A stretch of 64,000 nucleotides of DNA from Thioclava sp. GXIMD4216 (GTDB lineage Bacteria > Pseudomonadota > Alphaproteobacteria > Rhodobacterales > Rhodobacteraceae): assembly GCF_037949285.1 (NCBI RefSeq), contig NZ_CP149927.1, positions 62,001-126,000 on the forward strand. The letters are read 5' to 3'. The position numbers and the translations under genes are program-made. The notes beneath the pieces were generated by a model. That model saw only the letters and a program-made list of their open reading frames with translations, searched no databases and had not been told where the DNA came from. This document shows, piece by piece, positions 44,705 to 53,868 of the stretch. Numbering within the stretch: the first letter of the stretch is position 1; every line of letters starts with the position of its first letter.

Positions 44705-45170
44705 CCCCCTTCGTACCTCAAGGATGCACAGGCCCCTACGGGCGGAGCATCTTCGCATTCCTCAAGATGCGGCGCTCCTGTGCGCCGCATCTCGCCCCCT
44801 TCCCGCGACGGGGCGCCTTCTGTCGTTTTTTAATGCCCCAGAATGCGCGGCCAAGACTGCCTCTGGCATGGCCGCATAAGGCCGGATTCTTCGCGCTTCC
44901 CGCCCATCCCTGTTTCGGAACGAAGAACGCCCCATCGCATTCGCCCTCCGCACCTGCCGCTTTTCCAATCAGCCCGGCGGCCCTCCCCCGCGTCTCAGCG
45001 CCTTTCCTTTTCGCTCCTAGGGGCGGCAGATGGGGCGCAATAATGATGATAATTTAGGCGTCTCCCGCCCCGCCTTGCAAAACCACAGGCTACGGGCCTC
45101 TTTCGGTTGCCTCCCGGTTCCGGTCGTCCTCTGTGGTATACAAGATTGGACAACAAGGTGATCGACCAGC
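44705..45170. other. 466-bp gap with a stem-loop and the GntR promoter
   Basis: A perfect 11-bp stem (AGATGCGGCGC / GCGCCGCATCT) with a 6-base loop at 44765-44792 may end the sugar operon, though no T run follows. The rest is C/T rich and shows no gene. The GntR promoter should lie near 45050-45150. Confidence 0.55.
45134..45143. promoter_or_regulatory. GntR-type operator TGGTATACAA
   Basis: The 10-bp sequence centres on the palindrome GTATAC and is close to the TTGTATACAA form bound by many FCD-type GntR regulators. It lies 27 bp before the GntR start, so autoregulation is plausible. Confidence 0.4.
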
Positions 45171-45872
45171 GTGCCGACGGGAATAGAAACCACAATCCTG
45201 ACCGCTATCATCGAGGGGCGCCTGCCCCCCGGAAGCCGCCTCTCCGAAAACGAGCTGGCCGAAGCTTTTGCCGTTTCGCGCACCAAAATCCGTGAAGCTC
45301 TGCAACGTCTGGAAGCGCGCCACATCATCGCCTCCCGCCCGCGCAAGGGGTGGTTTGTCAATATTCCCGACGCGGAGGAGGCCGCGCAGGTCTTTGCGGC
45401 GCGGCGCTGTCTGGAATATGGCTATCTCGACACGGCCCCCAGCTTCACCCCCGAACAACTGGCTCCCATCCGCGCCCATATCGCAGAGGAACGCCAAGCC
45501 ATCGCCGCAGGCGACAAGGCACAACTGACCTATCTGATGGGCGATTTCCATGTCCGCATCATCGCGCAATCCGGCAACGAGGCGCTGACCGAAATCATGC
45601 GTGACCTGACGGCCCGTACCATCCTGATCTCGCTGCGTTACCAGTCCTCGCAAAATGCACTGGCCAGCCATGATGACCATGTCGCCATCCATGACGCCCT
45701 TTGTGCGGGCCGGATGAAAGACGCCGCCCGTCTGTCCTTCGAGCATCTCGAAGATGTCGAGAAGGGGCTGGCCATCGACATCGCGCCCACGCCGCTGGCG
45801 GCGCTCCGCTCTACCCTACGTCTCGATGCCGGAGACGATGGGAACAATCAACCAATCGGCATCCTCCAATAG
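45171..45872 (+). CDS. GntR-family regulator (FCD) of an amino acid importer
   Basis: The 233-residue regulator starts at GTG 45171; a stop codon in frame 12 bp upstream rules out a longer form. The winged HTH is at about residues 20-60 (SRLSENELAEAFAVSRTKIR), followed by an FCD domain (MGDFHVRIIAQSGNEAL). It precedes a polar amino acid ABC importer by 13 bp and is probably co-transcribed with and controls it. Confidence 0.9.
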   Translation: MPTGIETTILTAIIEGRLPPGSRLSENELAEAFAVSRTKIREALQRLEARHIIASRPRKGWFVNIPDAEEAAQVFAARRCLEYGYLDTAPSFTPEQLAPIRAHIAEERQAIAAGDKAQLTYLMGDFHVRIIAQSGNEALTEIMRDLTARTILISLRYQSSQNALASHDDHVAIHDALCAGRMKDAARLSFEHLEDVEKGLAIDIAPTPLAALRSTLRLDAGDDGNNQPIGILQ

Positions 45873-45885
45873 GGAACCCAAAGTT

Positions 45886-46671
45886 ATGATTACTAGACGC
45901 CTCCTACTGGCCGTTACCGCCTGCCTGACACTGGCCACCGCCCCGCAACTTGCCAGCGCCGACGGGCTTGCCGATATTGAAAAAGCCGGAACGCTGCGCG
46001 TGGCCGTGCCGCAGGATTTCCCGCCCTTCGGGTCGGTCGGGCTGGATATGAAACCGGCGGGCTATGATATCGATATGGCCGCGCTGATCGCCCAGAAGCT
46101 GGGCGTCAAACTGGAGTTGGTGCCGGTCACCTCGGCCAACCGTATCCCCTATCTCCAGACCGGCAAGGTCGATCTGGTGATCTCCTCCATGGGCAAAAAC
46201 GCCGAGCGCGAGGCCGTGATCGATTTCTCGACCGCCTATGCCCCGTTCTATAACGGTGTCTTTGCCCCTGCCGATCTGGCGATTGCCTCTGCCGATGATC
46301 TTTCGGGCAAGGTCGTCGGCGTCACCCGTGGTGCCATCGAGGATCTCGAGCTGTCGAAGATCGCGCCCCCGGAGGCCACGATCAAGCGCTACGAGGACAA
46401 TAACGGCACAATCTCGGCCTTCCTGTCGGGACAGGTCGACGCGATTGCCACCGGCAATGTCGTGGCTGCCGCTATTCTGGAGCGCAATCCACCGAAAAAG
46501 CCCGAGATGAAATTCCTCATCAAGAATTCGCCCTGCTATATCGGTCTGAACAAGAACGAGCCTGCGCTTCTGGCCAAGGTCGATGATATCATCGCCGCCG
46601 CCAAGACCGACGGCTCGCTGAACGCGATCAGCGAGAAATGGCTGGGCATGGATCTGCCTGCCGATCTGTAA
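45886..46671 (+). CDS. Polar amino acid ABC importer, binding protein
   Basis: The 261-residue exported protein starts at MITRRLLLAVTA, with a signal peptide to about residue 24 (LASADG). The mature part is a family 3 (PBPb) fold: GTLRVAVPQDFPPFGSVGLD, PAGYDIDMAALIAQKLG and KVDLVISSMGKNAER. Genes for two permeases and an ATPase follow. The ligand is unknown; no flanking catabolic gene points to one. Confidence 0.9.
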   Translation: MITRRLLLAVTACLTLATAPQLASADGLADIEKAGTLRVAVPQDFPPFGSVGLDMKPAGYDIDMAALIAQKLGVKLELVPVTSANRIPYLQTGKVDLVISSMGKNAEREAVIDFSTAYAPFYNGVFAPADLAIASADDLSGKVVGVTRGAIEDLELSKIAPPEATIKRYEDNNGTISAFLSGQVDAIATGNVVAAAILERNPPKKPEMKFLIKNSPCYIGLNKNEPALLAKVDDIIAAAKTDGSLNAISEKWLGMDLPADL

Positions 46672-46734
46672 CGCACAGACCGCCCCTCCGCGCGCCTCTT
46701 GCGCGGAGGCCCCCTTCCGCTGACGGACCTCCTC

Positions 46735-47412
46735 ATGACCTATCACTTCAACTTCGACTGGCTGGCCACCTATTGGCCGGTCTTCGTGTCGGGCGTCTGG
46801 ATGACCGTCCAGCTGATTGCCGTGGGCGGCACGGTCGGCATCGCGCTCGGCATCTTTTGCGCATGGGCCCGCAGCTCGGGGCCGCGCGGCCTTGGGGCCT
46901 GTGTTGCCATCTATGTCGAACTGATCCGCAACACACCCTTCCTGATCCAGCTGTTTTTCATCTTCTTCGGCCTGCCTGCGATCGGCATACAGATGAACGA
47001 GGTTGTGGCCGCAATGCTGGCGATGGTGATCAATCTGGGTGCCTATAGCGCCGAAATCATCCGTGCCGGGATCAAGGGCGTGGCCAAGGGGCAGTTCGAG
47101 GCAGGGGCCTCGCTGGCCATGAGCCCTGTCCAGACCTTCCGCCATATCGTTCTGGTGCCCGCATTGCAGAAGATCTGGCCCGCACTGGCAAGTCAGGTGG
47201 TGATCGTGATGCTGGGCTCTTCCGTGGTCAGCCAGATTGCTGTCGAAGACCTGACCTATGCCGCGAATTTCGCCCAATCACGCAGCTTCCGTGCCTTCGA
47301 GGCCTATTTCGTGTCCACCGCCATCTATCTGGCGCTGGCCATAACCTTACGCCTGATCCTAATGCAGATCGGCCATCGCATCTTCGCCACCCGCCGGAGG
47401 GCCGCCCGATGA
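46735..47412 (+). CDS. Polar amino acid ABC permease 1
   Basis: The 225-residue HisM/GlnP-type permease starts at MTYHFNFDWLATYW. It has about five membrane helices and the family motif ELIRNTPFLIQLFFIFFGLP. The EAA loop is EAGASLAMSPVQTFRHIVLV. Its stop overlaps the next permease start (ATGA at 47409), which indicates co-translation of the heterodimer. Confidence 0.92.
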   Translation: MTYHFNFDWLATYWPVFVSGVWMTVQLIAVGGTVGIALGIFCAWARSSGPRGLGACVAIYVELIRNTPFLIQLFFIFFGLPAIGIQMNEVVAAMLAMVINLGAYSAEIIRAGIKGVAKGQFEAGASLAMSPVQTFRHIVLVPALQKIWPALASQVVIVMLGSSVVSQIAVEDLTYAANFAQSRSFRAFEAYFVSTAIYLALAITLRLILMQIGHRIFATRRRAAR

Positions 47413-48065
47413 TCCAGTTCACCCTCACGGATATTTTCTGGCAGCTTCTTCTTGCCACCCGCTGGACGATCCTGCTGTCGCTTGTCTCCTTTATCGGTGG
47501 CGGCCTGTTGGGGGTTATCCTGCTGTTCGGCCGCATCGGCAAATTCGCCATGCTGCGCCGGATGATCCACCTGTATACGGAACTGTTTCAGGGCACACCG
47601 CTGCTGATGCAGCTCTTTCTGGCCTTTTTCGGTCTGGGTCTCGTCGGCATCGAGGTCTCGCCCTGGGTTGCGGCGGCCACAGCCCTGATCTTATGGACCG
47701 CCGCCTTTCTGGTGGAAATCTGGCGCGGTTGCGTCGAGGCCATCCCGAAAGGACAGTGGGAAGCCTCCGCGTCTCTGGGCATGACCTATGTCGAACAGAT
47801 GCGCCATATCATCCTGCCGCAGGCATTGCGCATCTCCATCCCGCCGACCGTCGGCTTTTCGGTACAGGTGATCAAGGGCACGGCGCTGACCTCGATCATC
47901 GGCTTTGTCGAGGTCACCAAGGCCGGCACCGTACTGACCAATGCAACCTATATGCCCTTTACCGTCTATGGTCTGGTGGCGCTGATCTACTTCGCGCTGT
48001 GTTTCCCGCTCTCGTTCAGCGCCCGCATCCTTGAAAGGAAGATGAATGTCTCTCATCGACATTGA
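47409..48065 (+). CDS. Polar amino acid ABC permease 2
   Basis: The 218-residue second HisQ/GlnP-type permease has the family motif LFQGTPLLMQLFLAFFGL and the EAA loop EASASLGMTYVEQMRHIILP. It overlaps the first permease by 4 bp and the ATPase gene by 20 bp. Confidence 0.92.
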   Translation: MIQFTLTDIFWQLLLATRWTILLSLVSFIGGGLLGVILLFGRIGKFAMLRRMIHLYTELFQGTPLLMQLFLAFFGLGLVGIEVSPWVAAATALILWTAAFLVEIWRGCVEAIPKGQWEASASLGMTYVEQMRHIILPQALRISIPPTVGFSVQVIKGTALTSIIGFVEVTKAGTVLTNATYMPFTVYGLVALIYFALCFPLSFSARILERKMNVSHRH

Positions 48066-48771
48066 CGCCCTGCGCAAAAGCTACGGCACCAACGAAGTGC
48101 TCAAGGGGATCGACCTGCATATCGAGAAAGGCGAGGTCATTGCCCTGATCGGCAAATCGGGGTCGGGGAAATCCACGCTCTTGCGCTGCATCAACGGGCT
48201 TGAAACCATCAATGAGGGCGCGATTTCCGTCGCAGGCGAGCAGCTTCTGCAGGACGACCTGCACCTGAGAGCGCTACGCCAGAAGGTTGGCATGATCTTC
48301 CAGCAGTTCAACCTCTTTCCCCACAAGACCGCAGGCGAAAACGTGATGCTGGCCCAGCAGGTCGTGAAAAAACGGTCCCGCAGCGAGGCCGAGGCTATGG
48401 CCCGCAGGATGCTGGAGCGCGTCGGGCTCGGGGCGAAATTCGACGCCTATCCCGACCAGCTTTCCGGCGGACAGCAACAGCGTGTGGCGATTGCACGGGC
48501 GCTGGCAATGGAGCCGATGGCCCTGCTATGTGACGAGGTCACCTCGGCGCTGGATCCCGAACTGGTGGCCGAGGTGCTACAGGTGGTGCGCGATCTGGCC
48601 GCCGAAGGGATGACCCTTGTCATGGTCACCCACGAGATGGCCTTCGCCCGTGATGTCTGTTCGCGGCTCGTCTTCATGCATGAGGGCCGCATCCACGAGA
48701 TCGGTGCCCCCGAGGAGGTGTTCGCAAACCCCAAGACACCGGAATTGCGTAGCTTTATCGGGATGCATTAA
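48046..48771 (+). CDS. Polar amino acid ABC importer, ATPase
   Basis: The 241-residue HisP/GlnQ-type ATPase has Walker A GKSGSGKST at about residues 34-42, signature LSGGQQQRVAIARAL at about 137-151 and Walker B LLCDEVTSALDPE. The last gene of the operon, it overlaps the permease gene by 20 bp. A 133-bp gap without a clear terminator separates it from the convergent response regulator gene. Confidence 0.93.
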   Translation: MSLIDIDALRKSYGTNEVLKGIDLHIEKGEVIALIGKSGSGKSTLLRCINGLETINEGAISVAGEQLLQDDLHLRALRQKVGMIFQQFNLFPHKTAGENVMLAQQVVKKRSRSEAEAMARRMLERVGLGAKFDAYPDQLSGGQQQRVAIARALAMEPMALLCDEVTSALDPELVAEVLQVVRDLAAEGMTLVMVTHEMAFARDVCSRLVFMHEGRIHEIGAPEEVFANPKTPELRSFIGMH

Positions 48772-48904
48772 AGCCTCTCCGGCCAGACAAAACCGTGCAT
48801 TGCAGGCACGCGCCCCTGATTGCGACCGATGGCCTCCATCGTGCCGCGCGGTGCCGGATGGGCATCATGACCCGCGCAAGATGCCGGATCCCGCCGGAAG
48901 GGGG

Positions 48905-49564
48905 CTACTCTGCGGCGGAGAAACATCCGTAGGGATGCGGGCGGTGGCGGCTTGCCATTGCATGGGCCAGCCCCGCCACAGAACTTGCGGCCATCTTGCT
49001 CATGACGGCCGCGCGATGAACCTCTATCGTCTTGATCGACAGGTCCATGTCGCTGGCCATGACCTTGTTGGGCTTGCCCTCCAATATGCCCTCCAGCACC
49101 TCGCGTTCCCGCCCGCTCAGGCGGGCCAGCCGCGCCTCCAGCCGCTGTTGTCCGGCCAGAACATCCAGTCGCGCGGGTGCCAGCCGTAACGCGCGCTCGG
49201 TCACATCCAGCAGATGCTGTTCCTTGAAAGGCTTTTCGATAAAGTCATCCGCGCCCGCCTTCAACGCCTCGACCGCCATCTGCACATCGCCATGCCCCGT
49301 CACGATCAGGATCGGCAGCACGAAGGATCTGGCGCGGAGATGACGCAGCAGTTCCAGCCCGCTCATTCCCGGCATGCGTATATCCATCACCAGCACCGCA
49401 GGCGGCAGCGGTAACAGGTCCGGCAGCGCCTCCAGAAAGGCCTGCCCACTGTCCCAAAGCCGCACCTCATGGCCCACCGACGCAAAGAGAAAGCGCAGCG
49501 ATTGCCGGAACCCCTCGTCATCATCGATACTCCAGATCAGCGGCTCCCTGTCGCACTGGCACAT
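48905..49564 (-). CDS. TtrR/FixJ-type response regulator
   Basis: The 219-residue regulator has a receiver domain with phospho-acceptor Asp61 (VLVMDIRMPGMSG) and acidic pocket Asp14-16, and a LuxR-type HTH at about residues 155-205 (LSGREREVLEGILEGKPNK). The start at 49564 overlaps the 3' end of the sensor kinase gene by 28 bp. It belongs with the kinase, which has the TtrS domain layout, so it is likely a TtrR relative. The adjacent TsdA-fusion cytochrome gene is a probable target. Confidence 0.88.
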   Translation of the reverse strand: MCQCDREPLIWSIDDDEGFRQSLRFLFASVGHEVRLWDSGQAFLEALPDLLPLPPAVLVMDIRMPGMSGLELLRHLRARSFVLPILIVTGHGDVQMAVEALKAGADDFIEKPFKEQHLLDVTERALRLAPARLDVLAGQQRLEARLARLSGREREVLEGILEGKPNKVMASDMDLSIKTIEVHRAAVMSKMAASSVAGLAHAMASRHRPHPYGCFSAAE

Positions 49565-51402
49565 GGCCGACCCTCCTGTGATGCCAGACTGGCGGGCAGG
49601 ACAAAGCACATCCTCACGCCCCCTCCCGCTGCGGTCTCGGCCCAAAGCCGCCCGCCATGACTTTCGATAATCGTGCGACAGATCGGCAAACCAAGCCCGA
49701 GCCCTGTCGCCTTGGTGGTGAAAAACGGGTCGAAAAGCTGTGCGGCGGCGGCCTCTGTCAGCCCCGTGCCGTGATCGCGGAGCGTGACCACGACCTTGCC
49801 TCCCCTGACACTGGTGGCCAGAACAATATCGCGCGGCCCCGTCGCCTGCGGCGCGGCCTCTGTGGCCTCCAGCGCGTTCTGTAACAGGTTGAGCAGCACC
49901 TGTTCGACCTCGACCCGATCCGCCAGAACGGCAGGCAGATCCGCGGCCAGTTCCAGACGGAGCGGAATATCGTGTCGTGCCGTGGCTGCGGTGAAAAACT
50001 CGACCACCTCACGCAGGACCACATTCAGGTCGAGCGGGCCGCGTTGCGCATCACGACGATGCAGGAAGCCACGGACCCGTCGCAGAATGGCCCCCGCGCG
50101 TTCGGCCTGACCGGCAATCCCGCGCGTGCCGTGGCGCAAGAAGGCCGGATCGGGCTGACCACGGTCGAGGACGCGGGTCAGCCCTTCGGCATAATTGGCA
50201 ATCGCGGCCAGAGGCTGGTTCAACTCATGCGCGATAGACGAGGCCATTTCGCCCACGATCCCCAGCCGCGCATACTGGTTGCGTTCCTCAAGGTGCTTTT
50301 GCGCGCTCCGCTCGGCCTTCTCCCGCTCGGCGCTTTCACGCCGGAGTTCCGCCGTGCGGCGACGCACCAGAATCTCGACCCGTGCCCCGTGTATCGCCCA
50401 CAGCGCCAGCGCCAGACTTGCCGCAAGCACCCATTGCCAATGGGCCAGAAGATACTGCCGCACCCCCGGCGGATCGAGCGAGGCATAGGGGCCGATATGC
50501 AGCGCCCGCAACAGGGTATGGACAGGCGTATAATCCTCCGGTGCCGTCCATGCCTGCCCGGCGGTTTCGGGCATGGCCAGCAAGGCGGTGGCCACGGTCT
50601 TGGCAAGACGTTCATCGCTGCCCGCCAGCCGTGCAAAGGGCCAGTCGGGATAAAGGCGCGAGGAAAGCTGACAGGGAAAACCGGCACTCTGGCGCGCGCC
50701 CACAACCGCAAACTCCGCCCGACCGATATGCCCCCGCGCGATTTCATCCTCGAGCATACAGGCCCGCAGCACCGCAGCATCTGCGCGCCCCTCGCGCAGG
50801 GCCGTGATCACATGGTCCATCGGAAAGCCTGTCTCGACCAATGCGGCAAGACGGTCAGAGGGGACGCCTGCGCGGCGCAGTTCCTGCGCGGCAACCTGCC
50901 AGCCGCCAAACGCCTCCGTACTGACCACGGCAAGCCGCGCCGAGGCAAGATCGGACAGACGGGTGGCATGTCCGGGACGGTTTCGCACAATCACCGCAGA
51001 CCCGACCGTATCGGTAGGATAAGCGCGGTCGAAGCTTTGCAAGGTCGCGATACGGGTGACCCCGAACCGCGCTTCCAGCGTGAGATAATGGCCGGGATTG
51101 GTGATGACGAAATCAAGCTGGCCCGCTGCAACCGCCTTGGTCAGCCCCCCCAGATCAAGCGGCACAAGCACGACATCCGCCTGCGGCAGAGCCTTTGCCA
51201 GTCTCGCCACGGTCGGCGCGAAATCCTGCCGCGCCCGCGCAGCCCCCTGAAAGGCCAGCACCCCCACACGAATATCCTGCGCCGCCGCAGGCAAAGCCAC
51301 GACAAGAAAAAGCGCCGCCAGAAGGCCGCGCAGGGCGGAATGCACAGTAAGCATGCCCACAGAATGCCGCAATCGGGCAGATCGCACTTTGCTCTGTGTC
51401 AA
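49537..51402 (-). CDS. TtrS-like sensor histidine kinase with periplasmic PhnD-type domain
   Basis: The 621-residue kinase has a signal peptide to about residue 42 and a phosphonate-binding (PhnD)-type domain (about 44-320, IRVGVLAFQGAARARQDFAP), the layout of the tetrathionate sensor TtrS. One membrane helix follows at about 322-339, then a coiled coil, the dimerisation box with His392 (ASSIAHELNQPLAAI) and an HATPase domain (NLLQNALEA, GLGLGLPICRTI). Two cysteines (215 and 244) sit in the sensor domain. Its neighbours support sensing of an inorganic sulfur compound. Confidence 0.87.
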   Translation of the reverse strand: MTQSKVRSARLRHSVGMLTVHSALRGLLAALFLVVALPAAAQDIRVGVLAFQGAARARQDFAPTVARLAKALPQADVVLVPLDLGGLTKAVAAGQLDFVITNPGHYLTLEARFGVTRIATLQSFDRAYPTDTVGSAVIVRNRPGHATRLSDLASARLAVVSTEAFGGWQVAAQELRRAGVPSDRLAALVETGFPMDHVITALREGRADAAVLRACMLEDEIARGHIGRAEFAVVGARQSAGFPCQLSSRLYPDWPFARLAGSDERLAKTVATALLAMPETAGQAWTAPEDYTPVHTLLRALHIGPYASLDPPGVRQYLLAHWQWVLAASLALALWAIHGARVEILVRRRTAELRRESAEREKAERSAQKHLEERNQYARLGIVGEMASSIAHELNQPLAAIANYAEGLTRVLDRGQPDPAFLRHGTRGIAGQAERAGAILRRVRGFLHRRDAQRGPLDLNVVLREVVEFFTAATARHDIPLRLELAADLPAVLADRVEVEQVLLNLLQNALEATEAAPQATGPRDIVLATSVRGGKVVVTLRDHGTGLTEAAAAQLFDPFFTTKATGLGLGLPICRTIIESHGGRLWAETAAGGGVRMCFVLPASLASQEGRPCASATGSR

Positions 51403-51511
51403 TATCCGGTCGGCAAACCTCTTGCCGTAACGGGGGTGTTACAGCGGTCGTGACCGGAGGCCTGCCGCTCCAAAGCCGCCCTAGCGGACGGCTTTGGACC
51501 CGGACATAGCG

Positions 51512-53599
51512 TCAGTACCGCGCATCGAAGGGCTTGGGATCTTTGAGCCAGTCATTGACCTTACCGGCAAAATCGGGCCGCGGCATGTGGGTGAAATACT
51601 CCGCCACATCGACCGCGTCCTGATCGCTCAGCCCCCCTTGCCCCAGCGGGAAACCGTCATGCATCGCAATCGGCATATTATGTTTGACGAAAGCTGCCGC
51701 TTTGAAGGTCCGTGCCATGCCCGCCCCGATATTGAAGGATTCCGCCCCCCAGAGCGGCGGATAGACCACCCGCCCCTCGGCATCCTTCACGCCCTCGCCC
51801 TGCGCGCCGTGGCAGGCGGCACATTGCGCGGTATAGATCTGCGCGCCGCGTTCGGGATCAGGGGTCAGCGAGGTGTCGATCTTGCCGATCCCGCGCCCCT
51901 CGACCTTGTCCTCAGGGCGGGTTTTGCCGCGCATCCAGTCGTAATAGGCAAGGAAGGCCGCCATTTCGGCACTGTCTCTGGCCAGAGGCTTGCCATTCAT
52001 CGACCGCTGGAAACAGCCATTGATACGCTCCTGCATATCGATCACCTTGCCGGGCCGCGTCATATAGGTGGGAAAGAAGGCGGTGACACCGACATAGGGC
52101 GAGCCATCGGCCACGGTCCCCGCATTGAGGTGGCACGATGTGCAGTTCAGCTTGTCACCCACATGGTCGGGAAGCAGATCGCGGGTTTCGGCATTGAGCC
52201 GCATCCCATAGACCAGTTCTTCGGCATTGGGCGCATCCAGCAGCCCCCGCAGGCGCGGCGTGACAAAGCTTGACGCATCCACCGACGGGTCCAGCGCCTT
52301 GCGGGCTTGCGCCACCTGCGCCGTTGTGACCGGCGGAGCGCCCGCCCCCCAGTTCTCGCGCAGGAAGCTGAGGATCTCGGCAATCTCGTCATCCCCCAGC
52401 CGTGCGAAGGACGGCATATGGAAGGCGCGCGGATGGGTCTGGGTCTGTGCGCTGGCCCCGCCGGTCAGGGTGATGTGCAAAAGCGTGGCAGGATCGCGCG
52501 CGGCAATGGTGTGATTGCCGGCGAAGGGCGGGAACACGCCGGGCACGCCGGCCCCGTTCGGTCTGTGGCAATCCGAGCAGAACTGCATATAGCCCACCCC
52601 CCCCGCCGTGGTATAGGTCGTCAGCGGCACGGGCGCGCCAGTGGGCACCTCATCGGCCTGCCGCACAGCAGCGCCAGAGGGAAGGCTGTCCATATAGACG
52701 GCCATCGCTGTCAGATCGGCGTCGCTGATATGCTGGGTCGAATGCGAGATCACATCGACCATGCTGCCCGACACCGTGCCGAAACGGTTCTGCCCCGTTT
52801 TCAGTAGCTCGACCATATCGGGCACGCTCCACAGGTTGCGCAGCGAGACCGCGTTCCAGTGTTCCACCTCGGCACCGGCCAGAAACCTGTCCCCCTTGGG
52901 CCCCGTGCCATCCATAGTGACTTCCTGAAAACCTATGCCACGCGGCGTGTGGCAGGCTCCGCAATGCCCCAGCCCCTGCACGAGATAGGCCCCGCGGTTC
53001 CATTGTGCACTCTGCGCCGGATCAGCGGCAAAGGGGGTCTTTTGCAGGAAAGCCGTATTCCATAACCCCAAGCCCCAGCGCTGGTTGAACGGAAAACCGA
53101 GCGCGGTGCGCGGCGGAGTGTCCTTCACCGGTTCCAGCCCCTGCCGGAGATAGGCCCACAGCGCCCCCATATCCGCCGCGCTCATTTTCGCATAGGACGG
53201 ATAAGGCATGGCCGGATAGAGATTATGCCCGTCCTTTGCCACCCCCTTGCGCATCGCACGATCGAATTCGGCAAAACTCCATGCCCCGATACCGGCCTCC
53301 GGATCGGGGGTGATATTGGTCGAATAGATCGTCCCCATCGGGCTTTCCAAAGCCAGCCCGCCCGCCATTTCGGCCCCGCCTCTGGCCGTGTGACAGGCCA
53401 CACAATCGCCCAACTCGGCAATGTAGCGCCCCTGCGCGACCAGCGCCGTAGGCGCCTCGCCCGCAAAGCCCGGCGAAAGTTCCGGATCCAGCGCGGGGGG
53501 CTGGAGCGCCCAAAGCACCCCTCCCCCGATCACAAGCGCCACTGCACCGGCCCCATATGCGAGCCGTTTCCTGACTGATACCGCTGCCTGCCGTGCCAT
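51512..53599 (-). CDS. Pentahaem cytochrome c: ADH-type trihaem domain fused to TsdA
   Basis: The 695-residue protein has an N-terminal membrane anchor (about residues 12-32) and five CxxCH haem sites at 66-70, 213-217, 341-345, 486-490 and 593-597. Residues about 50-420 match the trihaem cytochrome subunit of membrane alcohol/gluconate dehydrogenases. Residues about 435-695 match the dihaem TsdA family: NCTSCHLNAGT, then Cys529 in RINGCFQRSMNG, 39 residues after the haem His (the axial Cys of TsdA), then YPPLWGAESFNIGAGMAR. TsdA interconverts thiosulfate and tetrathionate. No dehydrogenase subunit gene is present, so the trihaem part may be the electron link to the respiratory chain. Confidence 0.85.
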   Translation of the reverse strand: MARQAAVSVRKRLAYGAGAVALVIGGGVLWALQPPALDPELSPGFAGEAPTALVAQGRYIAELGDCVACHTARGGAEMAGGLALESPMGTIYSTNITPDPEAGIGAWSFAEFDRAMRKGVAKDGHNLYPAMPYPSYAKMSAADMGALWAYLRQGLEPVKDTPPRTALGFPFNQRWGLGLWNTAFLQKTPFAADPAQSAQWNRGAYLVQGLGHCGACHTPRGIGFQEVTMDGTGPKGDRFLAGAEVEHWNAVSLRNLWSVPDMVELLKTGQNRFGTVSGSMVDVISHSTQHISDADLTAMAVYMDSLPSGAAVRQADEVPTGAPVPLTTYTTAGGVGYMQFCSDCHRPNGAGVPGVFPPFAGNHTIAARDPATLLHITLTGGASAQTQTHPRAFHMPSFARLGDDEIAEILSFLRENWGAGAPPVTTAQVAQARKALDPSVDASSFVTPRLRGLLDAPNAEELVYGMRLNAETRDLLPDHVGDKLNCTSCHLNAGTVADGSPYVGVTAFFPTYMTRPGKVIDMQERINGCFQRSMNGKPLARDSAEMAAFLAYYDWMRGKTRPEDKVEGRGIGKIDTSLTPDPERGAQIYTAQCAACHGAQGEGVKDAEGRVVYPPLWGAESFNIGAGMARTFKAAAFVKHNMPIAMHDGFPLGQGGLSDQDAVDVAEYFTHMPRPDFAGKVNDWLKDPKPFDARY

Positions 53600-53797
53600 A
53601 TGTGTGTCCTCGCGGATATGCTGCTGGGTCCCCAGAGCCTACCGCCCGTCAACCGCTCCGGCAATTTGGGGGTAACCCGCAGGCGGTTAGGGTTTACCCT
53701 AAGCCGCACGGGGCCGCAGCACCCAGGCCAGAGCGCCCCACCATTCAAGACCCCTCTTCAAGAATTGGACAGAAACACAGGTCGCGCTGGACCTTTC

Positions 53798-53821
53798 CAA
53801 TATAGGAACCATATTGGTTCC
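53798..53821. promoter_or_regulatory. Overlapping palindromes upstream of the esterase gene
   Basis: CCAATAT-N7-ATATTGG (53798-53818) overlaps GAACCA-TAT-TGGTTC (53807-53821), 48 bp before the esterase start, in the 269-bp divergent gap between the cytochrome and esterase genes. It is a candidate operator. Confidence 0.45.
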
Positions 53822-53868
53822 AGTAATGGCGGCCAACCGGCACGCGCAATCACAGCACAGGTATCCTC

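Noticed and set aside
44765..44792. Small RNA gene around the 11-bp stem
   Set aside because: No promoter-like sequence or T run next to it; a terminator or processing hairpin is simpler.
45886..46671. Extension of the amino acid binding protein back to 45754
   Set aside because: That would overlap most of the GntR C-terminus and hide the signal peptide; MITRRLLLAVTA is a good signal start.
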